From: Chelatococcus composti
GTDB taxonomy: Bacteria > Pseudomonadota > Alphaproteobacteria > Rhizobiales > Beijerinckiaceae
Assembly (NCBI RefSeq): GCF_014201415.1
Contig: NZ_JACHEH010000002.1
Location: 248,001 to 312,000, forward strand
DNA length: 64,000 nt
Direction: 5' to 3'
Part shown: in pieces, positions 51,825 through 64,000 of the stretch
Layout: each line of letters opens with the position of its first letter
Position numbering within the stretch: the stretch's first letter is position 1
Notes under the pieces: model-generated
The model's input: the letters and a program-made list of their open reading frames with translations, nothing else
Database searches by the model: none
What the model was told of the DNA's origin: nothing
Position numbers and translations under genes: made by a program

Positions 51825-52673
51825 GCGCGCGAGCCGCCGGCGCGGGTTCCCAGGACGCCGGGGCGGCCGTTCGTCAGCCGGCGGCAACGGCGCTGCCGCG
51901 GCCGCATTTTTCGGCATCGGATACCTTGACAACGCGACATTTTGCCGACTTGCCCTTGCGGCTTGCCGCCGCGGGAACCGCGCAGACAAAATGTCGTGCT
52001 GACAAAACTTTAGGGGGCAAAGGGCCCGGCCGGACCCGAATCTCCCCTGCCGGAGCCCCCGACTCGGAGACTTCCGGCCGCCAAAAATGCCGCCGCGACG
52101 CGACTTCTCAGTTTCTGATCACGACTTCAAAGTCGCTTGATCCACAAAGAGTTGCACGCAGGAGCCACGAACCGACGAGAGGCCGCCCATCGGTTTGCGC
52201 GTTGAGCGGCGAGAATGCAACCCATAGTCGTGTTGCGTCAGGCCGGCCCTTGGCGTAGGGTCATCCTACCTCGCCGCCAGGGCAGAGGTTCTCAACAGAA
52301 GTTCGACGTATTCAGCCTCATTTCGGGGGAGGGGTTCGTGTTGTCTCTAAGACAAGGCGTCGCACCGCAAAGTTGCCACAGCTCGAACCCATTGACTCTT
52401 TCTCCCGGATTGCGGAAAAGCCTGCCCACGCAGGCGATGGATCAGCTGAGCGGCATAAGAACGAACGAATAAGAACTTATCCGCCGTAGCTGGTCCGGAT
52501 TCGATTGCAGAGAGAGTTCCAGAGCGTCGCCATCACAGGATGGCGACAGCAGACGGGCGCTTTTTGCGAAACTCAATCGTCGGTAGCGGGACGCGTTCAG
52601 TGGCGTTGCGGGGTCACCTGCATCGCGCGGGGCGTTGTCGGCACCAAACAAGAAGAACGAAGGAGCTGGGGCG
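51825..52673 (+). promoter_or_regulatory. long dnaA upstream region with several palindromes
   Basis: These 850 bases carry no gene I can support and are richer in A+T than their surroundings. They hold a split repeat CGACATTTTG (51935-51944) / CAAAATGTCG (51987-51996), a palindrome CGACTTCAAAGTCG (52122-52135), and TTGTCT-cta-AGACAA (52341-52355). A DnaA-box-like TGATCCACA lies at 52138-52146, one mismatch from TTATCCACA. dnaA promoters must lie here, but I cannot place one securely. Confidence 0.55.
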
Positions 52674-54209
52674 ATGTACAAAGGCGAAGAGAGCGTGATC
52701 GAGGCCAAGGGCATGGCCGTCCCGCGTGGACCCGCGCCTGATGCCGATGACGCCCGCACCGCCGCCAGCAACGAGGACCTGACGGAAGCCTGGGGGCGCG
52801 TGCGCCGCCGGCTGCGTGCCGAGCTGGGCGAGGACGTGTTCTCGAGCTGGTTCGGCCGGCTCGAGTGCGACGGCCTTGTGGCCGGTACCGCCCGCCTGTC
52901 CGTGCCGACCCGCTTCCTGAAAAGCTGGATCGAGTCGCACTACGCCGATCGTGTCCTGGCCATCTTCAAGGCCGAGCATCCGGCCGTCAGCCGCGTCGCC
53001 TTCTTCGTCCGCGGCGCGGTGGCGCGCGAGGTGCCGACCGTCACCCGCGTGAGCGAGCCGGCGCAGGCCCCCGTACGCTCCGCCGCACCCGCCGCGGCCC
53101 GCCCGCGGGCCGAGGAGGCGCGCGAGACCACCACTGAGAAGCCCGCGGCCTCCGATCTCACGGACGACAGCGCCGCCAACGCGCTCGACCCGCGGCTCAC
53201 CTTCTCGACCTTTATCGTCGGCCGCTCGAATGCCCTCGCCCATGCCGCCGCCGACCGCATCGCCCGCCACGAGGGCGGCGCGCCGCTCTACAACCCGCTC
53301 TACATCCATGCCGGCGTCGGCCTCGGCAAAACCCACCTGATGCAGGCCATCGCCCACGAGGCGCAGGAGCGCGGCAAGCGCGTCATCTACCTCACGGCGG
53401 ACCGCTTCATGTACGGCTTCGTCGCCTCGCTGAAGGCCCAGACCGCCCTCGCCTTCAAGGAGCGCCTGCGCGGCATCGACATGCTCGTCATCGACGACGT
53501 GCAGTTCCTCCAGGGCAAGTCGATCCAGCAGGAATTTGGCCACACCATCAATGCGCTGCTCGACGCCGGCCGACAGATCGTCGTCGCCGCGGACCGTCCG
53601 CCGTCCGACCTCGAGGCCCTCGACGAGCGCGTGCGCTCGCGTCTGGCCGGCGGCCTCGTCGTCGAGATGAGCCCGCTCGATGAGGAGCTGCGCACCCGCA
53701 TCCTGTCGACGCGCATCGCCGCCGTGCAGGCCCTGCATCCCACCTTCCAGGTGCCCGAGGCTGTCATCGCCTATGTGGCGCGCGTCATCGCCACCAACGG
53801 GCGCGACCTCGACGGGGCGGTCAACCGCCTGCTCGCCCATGCGACGCTGACCGGCGCGCCGCTGACCATCGAGACCGCCGAGGCGGCCGTGCGCGACCTG
53901 GTGCGCACCCGCGACCCCAAGCGTGTCAAGATCGAGGACATCCAGAAGCTCGTCGCCGGGCGCTACAACGTCTCGCGCGCCGATCTCCTGTCCGAGCGGC
54001 GCACGGCGGCGGTCGTGAAGCCGCGCCAGATCGCCATGTACCTGTCGAAGGTGCTGACCCTGCGCTCCCTGCCGGAGATCGGCCGGCGCTTCGGCGGACG
54101 CGACCACACCACCGTGCTGCACGCCGTGCGCAAGATCGAGAAAGCCGTGGGAGAGGATCCTGCGCTCAACGAGGAGGTCGAACTCCTCAAGCGCATGCTG
54201 CAGGAATGA
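52674..54209 (+). CDS. dnaA: chromosomal replication initiator DnaA
   Basis: The 511-residue initiator has domain I ([21 protein letters not shown] near residue 40), a Pro/Ala-rich linker, AAA+ domain III with [12 protein letters not shown] near residue 212 and [12 protein letters not shown] near 270, and DNA-binding domain IV with [14 protein letters not shown] near residue 473. The N-terminus carries about 35 extra residues before domain I. ATG 52674 is chosen because AAGGAG lies upstream. Confidence 0.97.
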   Translation: MYKGEESVIEAKGMAVPRGPAPDADDARTAASNEDLTEAWGRVRRRLRAELGEDVFSSWFGRLECDGLVAGTARLSVPTRFLKSWIESHYADRVLAIFKAEHPAVSRVAFFVRGAVAREVPTVTRVSEPAQAPVRSAAPAAARPRAEEARETTTEKPAASDLTDDSAANALDPRLTFSTFIVGRSNALAHAAADRIARHEGGAPLYNPLYIHAGVGLGKTHLMQAIAHEAQERGKRVIYLTADRFMYGFVASLKAQTALAFKERLRGIDMLVIDDVQFLQGKSIQQEFGHTINALLDAGRQIVVAADRPPSDLEALDERVRSRLAGGLVVEMSPLDEELRTRILSTRIAAVQALHPTFQVPEAVIAYVARVIATNGRDLDGAVNRLLAHATLTGAPLTIETAEAAVRDLVRTRDPKRVKIEDIQKLVAGRYNVSRADLLSERRTAAVVKPRQIAMYLSKVLTLRSLPEIGRRFGGRDHTTVLHAVRKIEKAVGEDPALNEEVELLKRMLQE

Positions 54210-54372
54210 GCAGCCCCGCGGAGCCTGCCACCCCGCCTTTGTTGACACCCCCGTTGCCACCCTTGCACAAGGGCCGACAAGACGGCATTGTGCGTGCCCC
54301 GGCGGGCAAGCCTGTCCGCCGGGCAGCAGCGTCTCAGGCGCTTCGCGGAACGCCAAAGGGAAACAGGCGGTC

Positions 54373-55491
54373 ATGAAGGTCACGGTCGAGCGGGCGGCAC
54401 TTCTCAAGTCGCTCGGGCATGTGCATCGCGTCGTCGAGCGGCGCAACACCATTCCGATCCTGTCGAACGTGCTGCTGCGCGCCGAGAGCGGCATGCTGCA
54501 CCTGAAGGCGACGGACCTCGATCTCGAAGTCACCGAGGCGCTCGCCGCCGACGTCGAGATGGGGGGCGCGACCACCGTGCCCGCACACGTGCTCTACGAC
54601 ATCGTGCGCAAGCTGCCCGACGGCTCCCAGGTCTCGCTCGAGACCGGCGGCGATACGAGCCAGATGCTGATCCGGTCAGGCCGCTCGCGCTTTTCGCTGC
54701 AGGCGCTGCCCGAGAGCGACTTTCCGGACATCGCCGCCGGCGAGATGCCGCACCGCTTCTCCCTGCCGGCAGGCGAGCTGAAACGTCTCATCGACAAGAC
54801 GCAGTTCGCGATCTCCACCGAGGAGACGCGCTACTACCTCAACGGCATCTATCTCCACACCATCGAGAGCAACGGCATGCCGGTGCTGCGCGCCGTCGCC
54901 ACCGACGGCCACCGCCTCGCCCGTGTCGAGACCGCCGCGCCCGAGGGCTCGGCCGGCATGCCGGGCGTCATCGTGCCCCGCAAGGCCGTGGCCGAGGTGC
55001 AGAAGCTGCTGGAGGATGCCGACGCGCAGGTCAGCGTCGAGCTGTCCCCGAGCAAGATCCGCCTCTCCATCGGCTCCGTCGTCCTGACATCCAAGCTCAT
55101 CGACGGCACCTTCCCGGACTATCAGCGGGTGATCCCGACCGGCAACGACAAGCACCTCGTCGTCGAGCGGGCGAGCTTCGCCGCGGCCGTGGACCGTGTC
55201 TCTACCATCTCCTCCGAACGAGGCCGGGCGGTGAAGCTCGCCCTCGCCGACGGGCGGCTGACGCTTTCGGTCACCAATCCCGATTCGGGCAGCGCGACGG
55301 AAGAGCTCGAGGTCGACTACGAGGCCGAGCCGCTCGATATCGGTTTCAATGCCCGCTATCTCCTCGACATCACGGCCCAGCTCGACGGCGACACGGCACT
55401 GTTCAAGCTCGCCGACCCTGGCTCGCCGACGCTGATCCAGGACCGCGAGGGCGCGAGTGCGCTCTATGTCCTCATGCCGATGCGCGTGTGA
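54373..55491 (+). CDS. dnaN: DNA polymerase III beta subunit (sliding clamp)
   Basis: The 372-residue clamp has the three repeated domains. MKVTVERAALLKSLGHVHRVVERRNTIPILSN is the N-terminus and the C-terminus ends YVLMPMRV, the usual clamp ending. It follows dnaA by 163 bases and its stop overlaps a GTG that may start recF. Confidence 0.97.
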   Translation: MKVTVERAALLKSLGHVHRVVERRNTIPILSNVLLRAESGMLHLKATDLDLEVTEALAADVEMGGATTVPAHVLYDIVRKLPDGSQVSLETGGDTSQMLIRSGRSRFSLQALPESDFPDIAAGEMPHRFSLPAGELKRLIDKTQFAISTEETRYYLNGIYLHTIESNGMPVLRAVATDGHRLARVETAAPEGSAGMPGVIVPRKAVAEVQKLLEDADAQVSVELSPSKIRLSIGSVVLTSKLIDGTFPDYQRVIPTGNDKHLVVERASFAAAVDRVSTISSERGRAVKLALADGRLTLSVTNPDSGSATEELEVDYEAEPLDIGFNARYLLDITAQLDGDTALFKLADPGSPTLIQDREGASALYVLMPMRV

Positions 55492-55571
55492 ACGTCACGA
55501 CGAGAACACCTGCGCCTCGGCAACCGTGGATCGGGGCGGTGGCGCCCGCCGCGCCACTGCATGACGAGGCG

Positions 55572-56759
55572 ATGACCGAGCAGACGCCACCCGTTTCCCT
55601 GCCCCCTGCCGGCGCAGCCAGCCGCTGCCGCGTGACGCGCCTCGGCCTGCGCGACTTCCGCAGCTACCGCAGCCTCGACATCGACATCGACGCGCCGCTC
55701 GTTGCCCTCGTGGGCGAGAACGGTGCCGGCAAGACCAACCTGCTGGAGGCCCTCTCGCTTTTCACGGCAGGCCGCGGCCTGCGGCGGGCGGACCTCGCCG
55801 CCATGGCGGCGCACGATGGCCCTGGCACCTTCTCCGTCTCCCTTTCGCTCGACACGCGCTGGGGCGACGTCCGGCTCGGGACAGGGACCGAGCGCACACC
55901 GGACGGCGGCCTCACACGCCGTTGCCGCATCGACGGCGAGACTGCGAGCTCGCCGGCCGCCTTCGCTGAATACGTGCGCGTCGTGTGGCTGACACCCGCG
56001 CTCGACGGGCTTTTCACCGGAGCGCCCGGCGACCGGCGGCGCTTCCTCGACCGGCTCGTGCTCGCCGTTGACCCCGCCCATGGCACACGCGTCAACGCCT
56101 TCGAGCGCGCGCTGCGCAGCCGCAACCGCGTGCTGGAGGAACATCCGCGCAACACCGCCTGGCTCGACGCCATCGAGACCGAGCTCGCCGAGCTCGCCGT
56201 CGCCGTCGCCGCCGCCCGACGCGAAACGGTGACGCGGCTCGCAGCGCTCATCCTCGCTGCGCGCGATGACGCCTCGCCCTTCCCCTGGGGCGATCTCTCC
56301 ATCGGCGGCGAGTTCGAGGACATGGCCGCGGGCCGGCCCGCGGTCGAGGTGGAGGACCTTTACCGCGCGCGCCTCGCCGAAGGCCGCATGCGCGACAGGG
56401 CTGCGGGGCGCACGCTCACCGGGCCGCAGGCGAGCGACCTCACCGTGCGCCACGGGCCGAAGGACATGCCGGCGGCCGAATGTTCCACCGGCGAGCAGAA
56501 GGCGCTCCTCATCGGCCTCGTGCTCGCCCATGCCCGCCTCGTCGCCGCCATGAGCGGCATGGCGCCGCTCGTGCTCATGGATGAGATCGCCGCCCATCTC
56601 GACCCGCGCCGGCGGGCCGCGCTCTACGCCACGCTCGCCGACCTCGGCAGCCAGGTCTGGATGACCGGTGCCGATCCCACCCTTTTTGCCGACCTGCCGG
56701 CGGGCGCCGCGCGCTTCTCCGTGACGCCGGGCCGGCTCGTGCCGATGCGCGCCGGATGA
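55572..56759 (+). CDS. recF: DNA replication and repair protein RecF
   Basis: The 395-residue SMC-like ATPase loads RecA at gaps with RecO and RecR. VTRLGLRDFRSYRSLD precedes Walker A GENGAGKTNLLEAL. The signature STGEQKALLIGLVLAHA near residue 305 and Walker B PLVLMDEIAAHLD near 333 follow. ATG 55572 is taken as start. A GTG at 55488 overlapping the dnaN stop (GTGA) would add 28 residues and cannot be excluded. Confidence 0.94.
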   Translation: MTEQTPPVSLPPAGAASRCRVTRLGLRDFRSYRSLDIDIDAPLVALVGENGAGKTNLLEALSLFTAGRGLRRADLAAMAAHDGPGTFSVSLSLDTRWGDVRLGTGTERTPDGGLTRRCRIDGETASSPAAFAEYVRVVWLTPALDGLFTGAPGDRRRFLDRLVLAVDPAHGTRVNAFERALRSRNRVLEEHPRNTAWLDAIETELAELAVAVAAARRETVTRLAALILAARDDASPFPWGDLSIGGEFEDMAAGRPAVEVEDLYRARLAEGRMRDRAAGRTLTGPQASDLTVRHGPKDMPAAECSTGEQKALLIGLVLAHARLVAAMSGMAPLVLMDEIAAHLDPRRRAALYATLADLGSQVWMTGADPTLFADLPAGAARFSVTPGRLVPMRAG

Positions 56760-56899
56760 CCGCCCGCGCCCGCTGATGCGGCAAATGCCGCACTCCTGCA
56801 GGGGCCGCCGGACTTCGCGGATGCCGGCATTTCTGATAAGAACGGGCAGCGCCTCAGCGGGGAGCCCCGATCCCCGCGACACAAGGAAGTGATGTTTTC

Positions 56900-57523
56900 A
56901 TGTCCGGTCTCGACCTCACGGGCCTTCTCGTCTTCGCTGGCGCGCTCACCGTGGCCGCCGCCTCGCCCGGCCCCGGCATCGCTGCGATCGTCGCGCGCGT
57001 ACTCGGCCGCGGGACGCAGGGGGCGGCAGCCTTCACGGCGGGCATCGCCCTCGGCGATGTCGTGTGGCTGACCTTCGCCGTGACCGGTCTTGCCGTGCTG
57101 GCCCAGACCTTCCACGGCGTCTTCCTCGTCGTGAAATACGCGGGGGCAGCCTATCTGCTCTATCTCGCCTGGAAGCTGTGGAGCGCCCCGGCGGACGCCC
57201 GCGAGATCGAGGCGGACAGTCGGCGCGAAAACCCGGTGAAGCTGTTCCTGGCCGGGCTCGCCCTCACCCTCGGCAACCCCAAGGTCATCGTCTTCTACCT
57301 CGCGCTCGTGCCGAACATCGTCGACATGGCTCACCTCGATGCGGTGGGCTATGTCGAGCTCGTCGCCGTGACGCTGTCGGTGCTCGCCGCGGTGTTCTCG
57401 GCCTACATCGTCCTTGCGGCCCGCGCGCGTCGTCTCTTCACGAGCGCGCAGGCGGTGCGCCTCGTCAACCGGGCGACCGGAACGATCATGGCCGGCGCGG
57501 CCTTGGCGGTGGCAAGCCGTTGA
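56900..57523 (+). CDS. LysE family translocator
   Basis: The 207-residue membrane protein has about six helices and the family segment TVAAASPGPGIAAIVAR near the start, ALGDVVWL and LTLGNPKVIVFYLALVP near residue 122. LysE/RhtB members export amino acids or derivatives; substrate unknown. It sits between recF and gyrB and has no obvious link to replication. Confidence 0.92.
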   Translation: MSGLDLTGLLVFAGALTVAAASPGPGIAAIVARVLGRGTQGAAAFTAGIALGDVVWLTFAVTGLAVLAQTFHGVFLVVKYAGAAYLLYLAWKLWSAPADAREIEADSRRENPVKLFLAGLALTLGNPKVIVFYLALVPNIVDMAHLDAVGYVELVAVTLSVLAAVFSAYIVLAARARRLFTSAQAVRLVNRATGTIMAGAALAVASR

Positions 57524-57626
57524 CGGGACACGCCGGAGCGAGGGTCCGTATGAGGCTGCGAAAGCGGCCGCGACACGTGCAATCGTCCGGTTGAGACACT
57601 AAATTTAATAGTCGAATCAAGCCTGT

Positions 57627-57643
57627 CGCACGCTGTGCGTGCG
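57627..57643 (+). promoter_or_regulatory. small hairpin in the gyrB leader
   Basis: CGCACGC, loop TGT, GCGTGCG forms a 7-bp stem 29 bases before the gyrB ATG. It follows an A+T-rich island (57598-57610). A role in gyrB control is possible but unproven. Confidence 0.35.
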
Positions 57644-57657
57644 CATGGGATCATTGA

Positions 57658-60099
<2,442 letters not shown>

Positions 60100-60347
60100 C
60101 GGCAGCGGAGTGCGGGCGGCAGGCGCCGCGATCCGGCCCTCCCGCCAGCAGGCGACCTCGATCAGCAGTCCGACGAAGGCCGAGGCGGGGCCGAGTCCTC
60201 GCAGTGAGCGGCCGGAAGCGTGACAGCGAGCGAAGGAGCCACCATATGCCCGTGGCCATGCCTTCATCCGCCGCCTGACCGGGCGGCGGACGGGCCACCT
60301 GCCGCTGCCGCGCGCGCCGCGGCTTCACCGTTCTCAGTCTGGACGCC

Positions 60348-62207
<1,860 letters not shown>

Positions 62208-62210
62208 ACA

Positions 62211-62780
62211 TCACCGCCGCGCGAAGAGCTCCGGCCGCTGCAGCCGCAGCGTCTGGACGAGCGCGAAGGTCTTGAGGTCGGTCAGCCGGCCCGCGTCGGC
62301 CATTTCCGCGAGGGTGGCGAGCGGCAGCTCGTGAACCGTGATGCGCTCTCCGTCCTCGTCGAGCCCGCCGCCGTCCTCGATCCGGTCCGCCTCGCGGTAC
62401 TCCGCGAGGAAGAGCGAGCAGCGCTCGGTGGAAAGGCCCGGCATCGTCCAGGCGCGCACGACATGGGTGAGGCCGGCGAGCCGCACGCCTGTCTCTTCCA
62501 GCACCTCGCGCCGGGCGCAAGCGACCGGATCCTCCCCCTCCTCGAGCCCGGCCGGCACCTCGAGCACGAGGTCGCCGCTCTCGCGCAGGACGGGTGCCCG
62601 GCACTGGCTCGTGAGCAGCGCCACACCGCGCTCGGAGTCGAAGGCGAGCACCGCCACCGCGGTGCCGTGGTTCTCCACCTCGCGGTGGATGATGAAGCCG
62701 TCCTCGAAACGGATCGTGGCGACCTCCACGGTCGCCCAGCCGTCGTAGACGATGTGCGTATCTTCGATGCGTGCCGTCAT
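62211..62780 (-). CDS. Nudix hydrolase, ADP-ribose-pyrophosphatase-like
   Basis: The 189-residue protein has the Nudix box ending CARREVLEETGV near residue 100, preceded by LVLEVPAGLEEGEDP. The lead-in is one residue shorter than the standard Gx5Ex7REUXEExGU spacing, though all charged catalytic residues remain. N-terminal FEDGFIIHREVENHGTAVAVLAF and the RAPVLRES segment match ADP-ribose/NDP-sugar hydrolases. ATG 62780 has AGGGAAGG just upstream. It ends three bases from the ABC exporter stop. Confidence 0.88.
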   Translation of the reverse strand: MTARIEDTHIVYDGWATVEVATIRFEDGFIIHREVENHGTAVAVLAFDSERGVALLTSQCRAPVLRESGDLVLEVPAGLEEGEDPVACARREVLEETGVRLAGLTHVVRAWTMPGLSTERCSLFLAEYREADRIEDGGGLDEDGERITVHELPLATLAEMADAGRLTDLKTFALVQTLRLQRPELFARR

Positions 62781-62933
62781 GTCGCCTTCCCTGAGCATCG
62801 CGCGACCGCCGCCCGGCCACGGTCGACCATGGTTGACCACGACTTTGACGCGAACGCGACGGGAATCGTCGCTCGATGCGGCACCGTGCGTCGTCCGGTG
62901 CCGCATCTGGCGGCCGCAAAGCCCGCTACCGGT

Positions 62934-62963
62934 CTTGGCGCGCCTCGTCTACGGCGGCTATTG
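62934..62963 (+). promoter_or_regulatory. candidate promoter for the HerA-like ATPase
   Basis: CTTGGC (62934-62939), 18 bases, CTATTG (62958-62963), about 88 bases before the start. The GGTCTTGGCGCG context resembles the dapB promoter. Confidence 0.35.
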
Positions 62964-63050
62964 AAGGGGCGCGCGCTCGCGAATGCGAATCATGCCGGCA
63001 CCGGCGGAGCCGGGAGCCGTCATGCGTCGGGAGCCAGGACGAGGAGCGGA

Positions 63051-64000
63051 ATGAAGGTCGGGATCGACATGGGGGTGACGCAGGCGGGCACACCCGCCCT
63101 GCTCGATCTCGAAGAGCTCCTCGCCACTCGCCTGCTCGTGCAGGGCAATTCTGGCTCCGGCAAGTCGCACCTGCTGCGCCGCCTGCTGGAACAGAGCGCC
63201 CAGTGGGTGCAGCAGGCCGTGGTCGATCCGGAAGGGGATTTCGTCACCCTGGCCGACCGCTTCGGCCACGTGGTCGTCGACGCGAGCCGCAGCGAGAACG
63301 ACCTCACCCGCATTGCCGCACGCGTGCGCCAGCACCGCGTCTCCGTCGTCCTCAACCTCGAGGGGCTTGATGCGGAGATGCAGATGCGCTGCGCCGCCGC
63401 CTTCCTCGGCGGCCTCTTCGATGCCGAGCGCGACTACTGGTATCCCATGCTCGTCGTCGTCGACGAGGCGCAGCTCTTCGCCCCGGCGGCCGCCGGCGAG
63501 GTGTCGGACGAGGCGCGCAAGGTCTCGCTCGGCGCCATGACCAACCTGATGTGCCGCGGCCGCAAGCGTGGCCTTGCCGGCGTTATCGCCACCCAGCGTC
63601 TCGCCAAGCTCGCCAAGAACGTCGCGGCGGAAGCCTCCAACTTCCTCATGGGCCGCACCTTCCTCGACATCGACATGGCGCGCGCCGCCGACCTCCTCGG
63701 CATGGAACGGCGGCAGGCCGAGATGTTCCGCGACCTCGACCGCGGCCGTTTCGTCGCGCTCGGCCCGGCCCTGTCGCGCCGCCCCCTGCCGGTGACCATC
63801 GGCCCGGTGGAGACGAGCGCCCGCAGCAGCAGCCCGCGCCTCGTGCCCCTGCCGGAGCAGCCGCCGCAGGATGCGCATGAGCTCATCTTCACGCCGGCAG
63901 AGCCGGAGCCCGTGCGCTCACCGCCGCGCAGGCCGGTCGCGCCGCCGCCACCTTCGACAAACGACATCCTCGCCCAGCTCGTGCGCGCACGGCCGGAACC
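63051..64000 (+). CDS. HerA/DUF87-like ATPase, 3' end cut off
   Basis: The visible 316 residues begin MKVGIDMGVTQAGTP, then Walker A QGNSGSGKSHLL near residue 33, VVDPEGDFVTLADR near 58, Walker B MLVVVDEAQLF near 135, and the sensor segment RGRKRGLAGVIATQRLAKLAKN near 165. It is a P-loop ATPase of the HerA/FtsK type, followed by a Pro-rich linker (RPVAPPPPS) that runs off the window. GAGGAGCGGA lies before ATG 63051. The role is unknown; no NurA-like nuclease is visible. Confidence 0.85.
   Translation, partial: MKVGIDMGVTQAGTPALLDLEELLATRLLVQGNSGSGKSHLLRRLLEQSAQWVQQAVVDPEGDFVTLADRFGHVVVDASRSENDLTRIAARVRQHRVSVVLNLEGLDAEMQMRCAAAFLGGLFDAERDYWYPMLVVVDEAQLFAPAAAGEVSDEARKVSLGAMTNLMCRGRKRGLAGVIATQRLAKLAKNVAAEASNFLMGRTFLDIDMARAADLLGMERRQAEMFRDLDRGRFVALGPALSRRPLPVTIGPVETSARSSSPRLVPLPEQPPQDAHELIFTPAEPEPVRSPPRRPVAPPPPSTNDILAQLVRARPE

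Noticed and set aside
52038-52502. Four GANTC (CcrM) sites in the dnaA leader
   Set aside because: About three are expected by chance in a 930-base region of this composition, so no enrichment is shown.
51744-52673. Replication origin next to dnaA
   Set aside because: Only one near-match DnaA box (TGATCCACA at 52138) and no cluster. In many Rhizobiales oriC lies away from dnaA, so I did not call an origin.
54210-54372. dnaN promoter from TTGACA at 54243
   Set aside because: A good -35 but no acceptable -10 at 16-18 bases, so it was not listed.
60100-60347. Small open frames between gyrB and the ABC exporter
   Set aside because: No ribosome site, no family resemblance, and overlapping frames on both strands; treated as non-coding.

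Overview
The window is a 64 kb stretch of a GC-rich (roughly two-thirds G+C by eye) alphaproteobacterial chromosome, most likely Hyphomicrobiales (Rhizobiales). Support comes from several genes typical of that group: a FYDLN-acid (TIGR02300) protein divergent from aroA-cmk, a MaeB malic enzyme divergent from mutS, dnaK-dnaJ-pmtA-pyrF, DUF1194 and DUF2244 proteins, a LpoA-like penicillin-binding protein activator next to rsmI-yraN-gshB, rph-rdgB-hemW, and rpsT in front of dnaA. I see no rRNA, tRNA, insertion sequence, prophage, CRISPR array or defence island. This is mainly a conserved housekeeping region, and I did not find a convincing new multi-gene system. The items most worth checking are small-scale ones, listed under findings.

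Layout. 0-9.5 kb: FYDLN-acid protein (partial), aroA, cmk, a secreted DUF1194 protein, methylglyoxal synthase, HrpB helicase, a chemoreceptor with a LytS-type membrane sensor, and a MarR-acetyltransferase fusion with a palindromic operator. 9.5-25 kb: malic enzyme / mutS, a duplicated-fold membrane protein / YifB, a hybrid histidine kinase beside an OlsB-like acyltransferase, an SDR-queG-gst operon with unusual starts, uppP and nth. 25-36.5 kb: DUF2244, an Ada-like methyltransferase, dnaK (with a clear heat-shock promoter) and dnaJ, pmtA, pyrF, a DUF1330 protein, an acetyltransferase gene interrupted by an amber stop, dapB, gpmA, alkB, a secreted protein of unknown function, and grpE.

36.5-51.7 kb: glnD, an OsmC protein, gshB, yraN, rsmI, the LpoA-like lipoprotein, hemW, rdgB, rph, a GYD protein, a D-lyxose-isomerase-like cupin, an SDR, mutM, enoyl-CoA hydratase, a TauE/SafE permease and rpsT. 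51.7-64 kb: a 930-base regulatory gap, then dnaA, dnaN, recF, a LysE exporter, gyrB, an ABC exporter, a Nudix hydrolase and a HerA-like ATPase cut by the window edge.

Functional themes: the replication set dnaA-dnaN-recF-gyrB; many repair or pool-sanitising genes (mutS, nth, ada-like, alkB, mutM, recF, rdgB, Nudix); a protein-folding set split into dnaKJ and a separate grpE without hrcA; and membrane-lipid genes (pmtA, OlsB-like).
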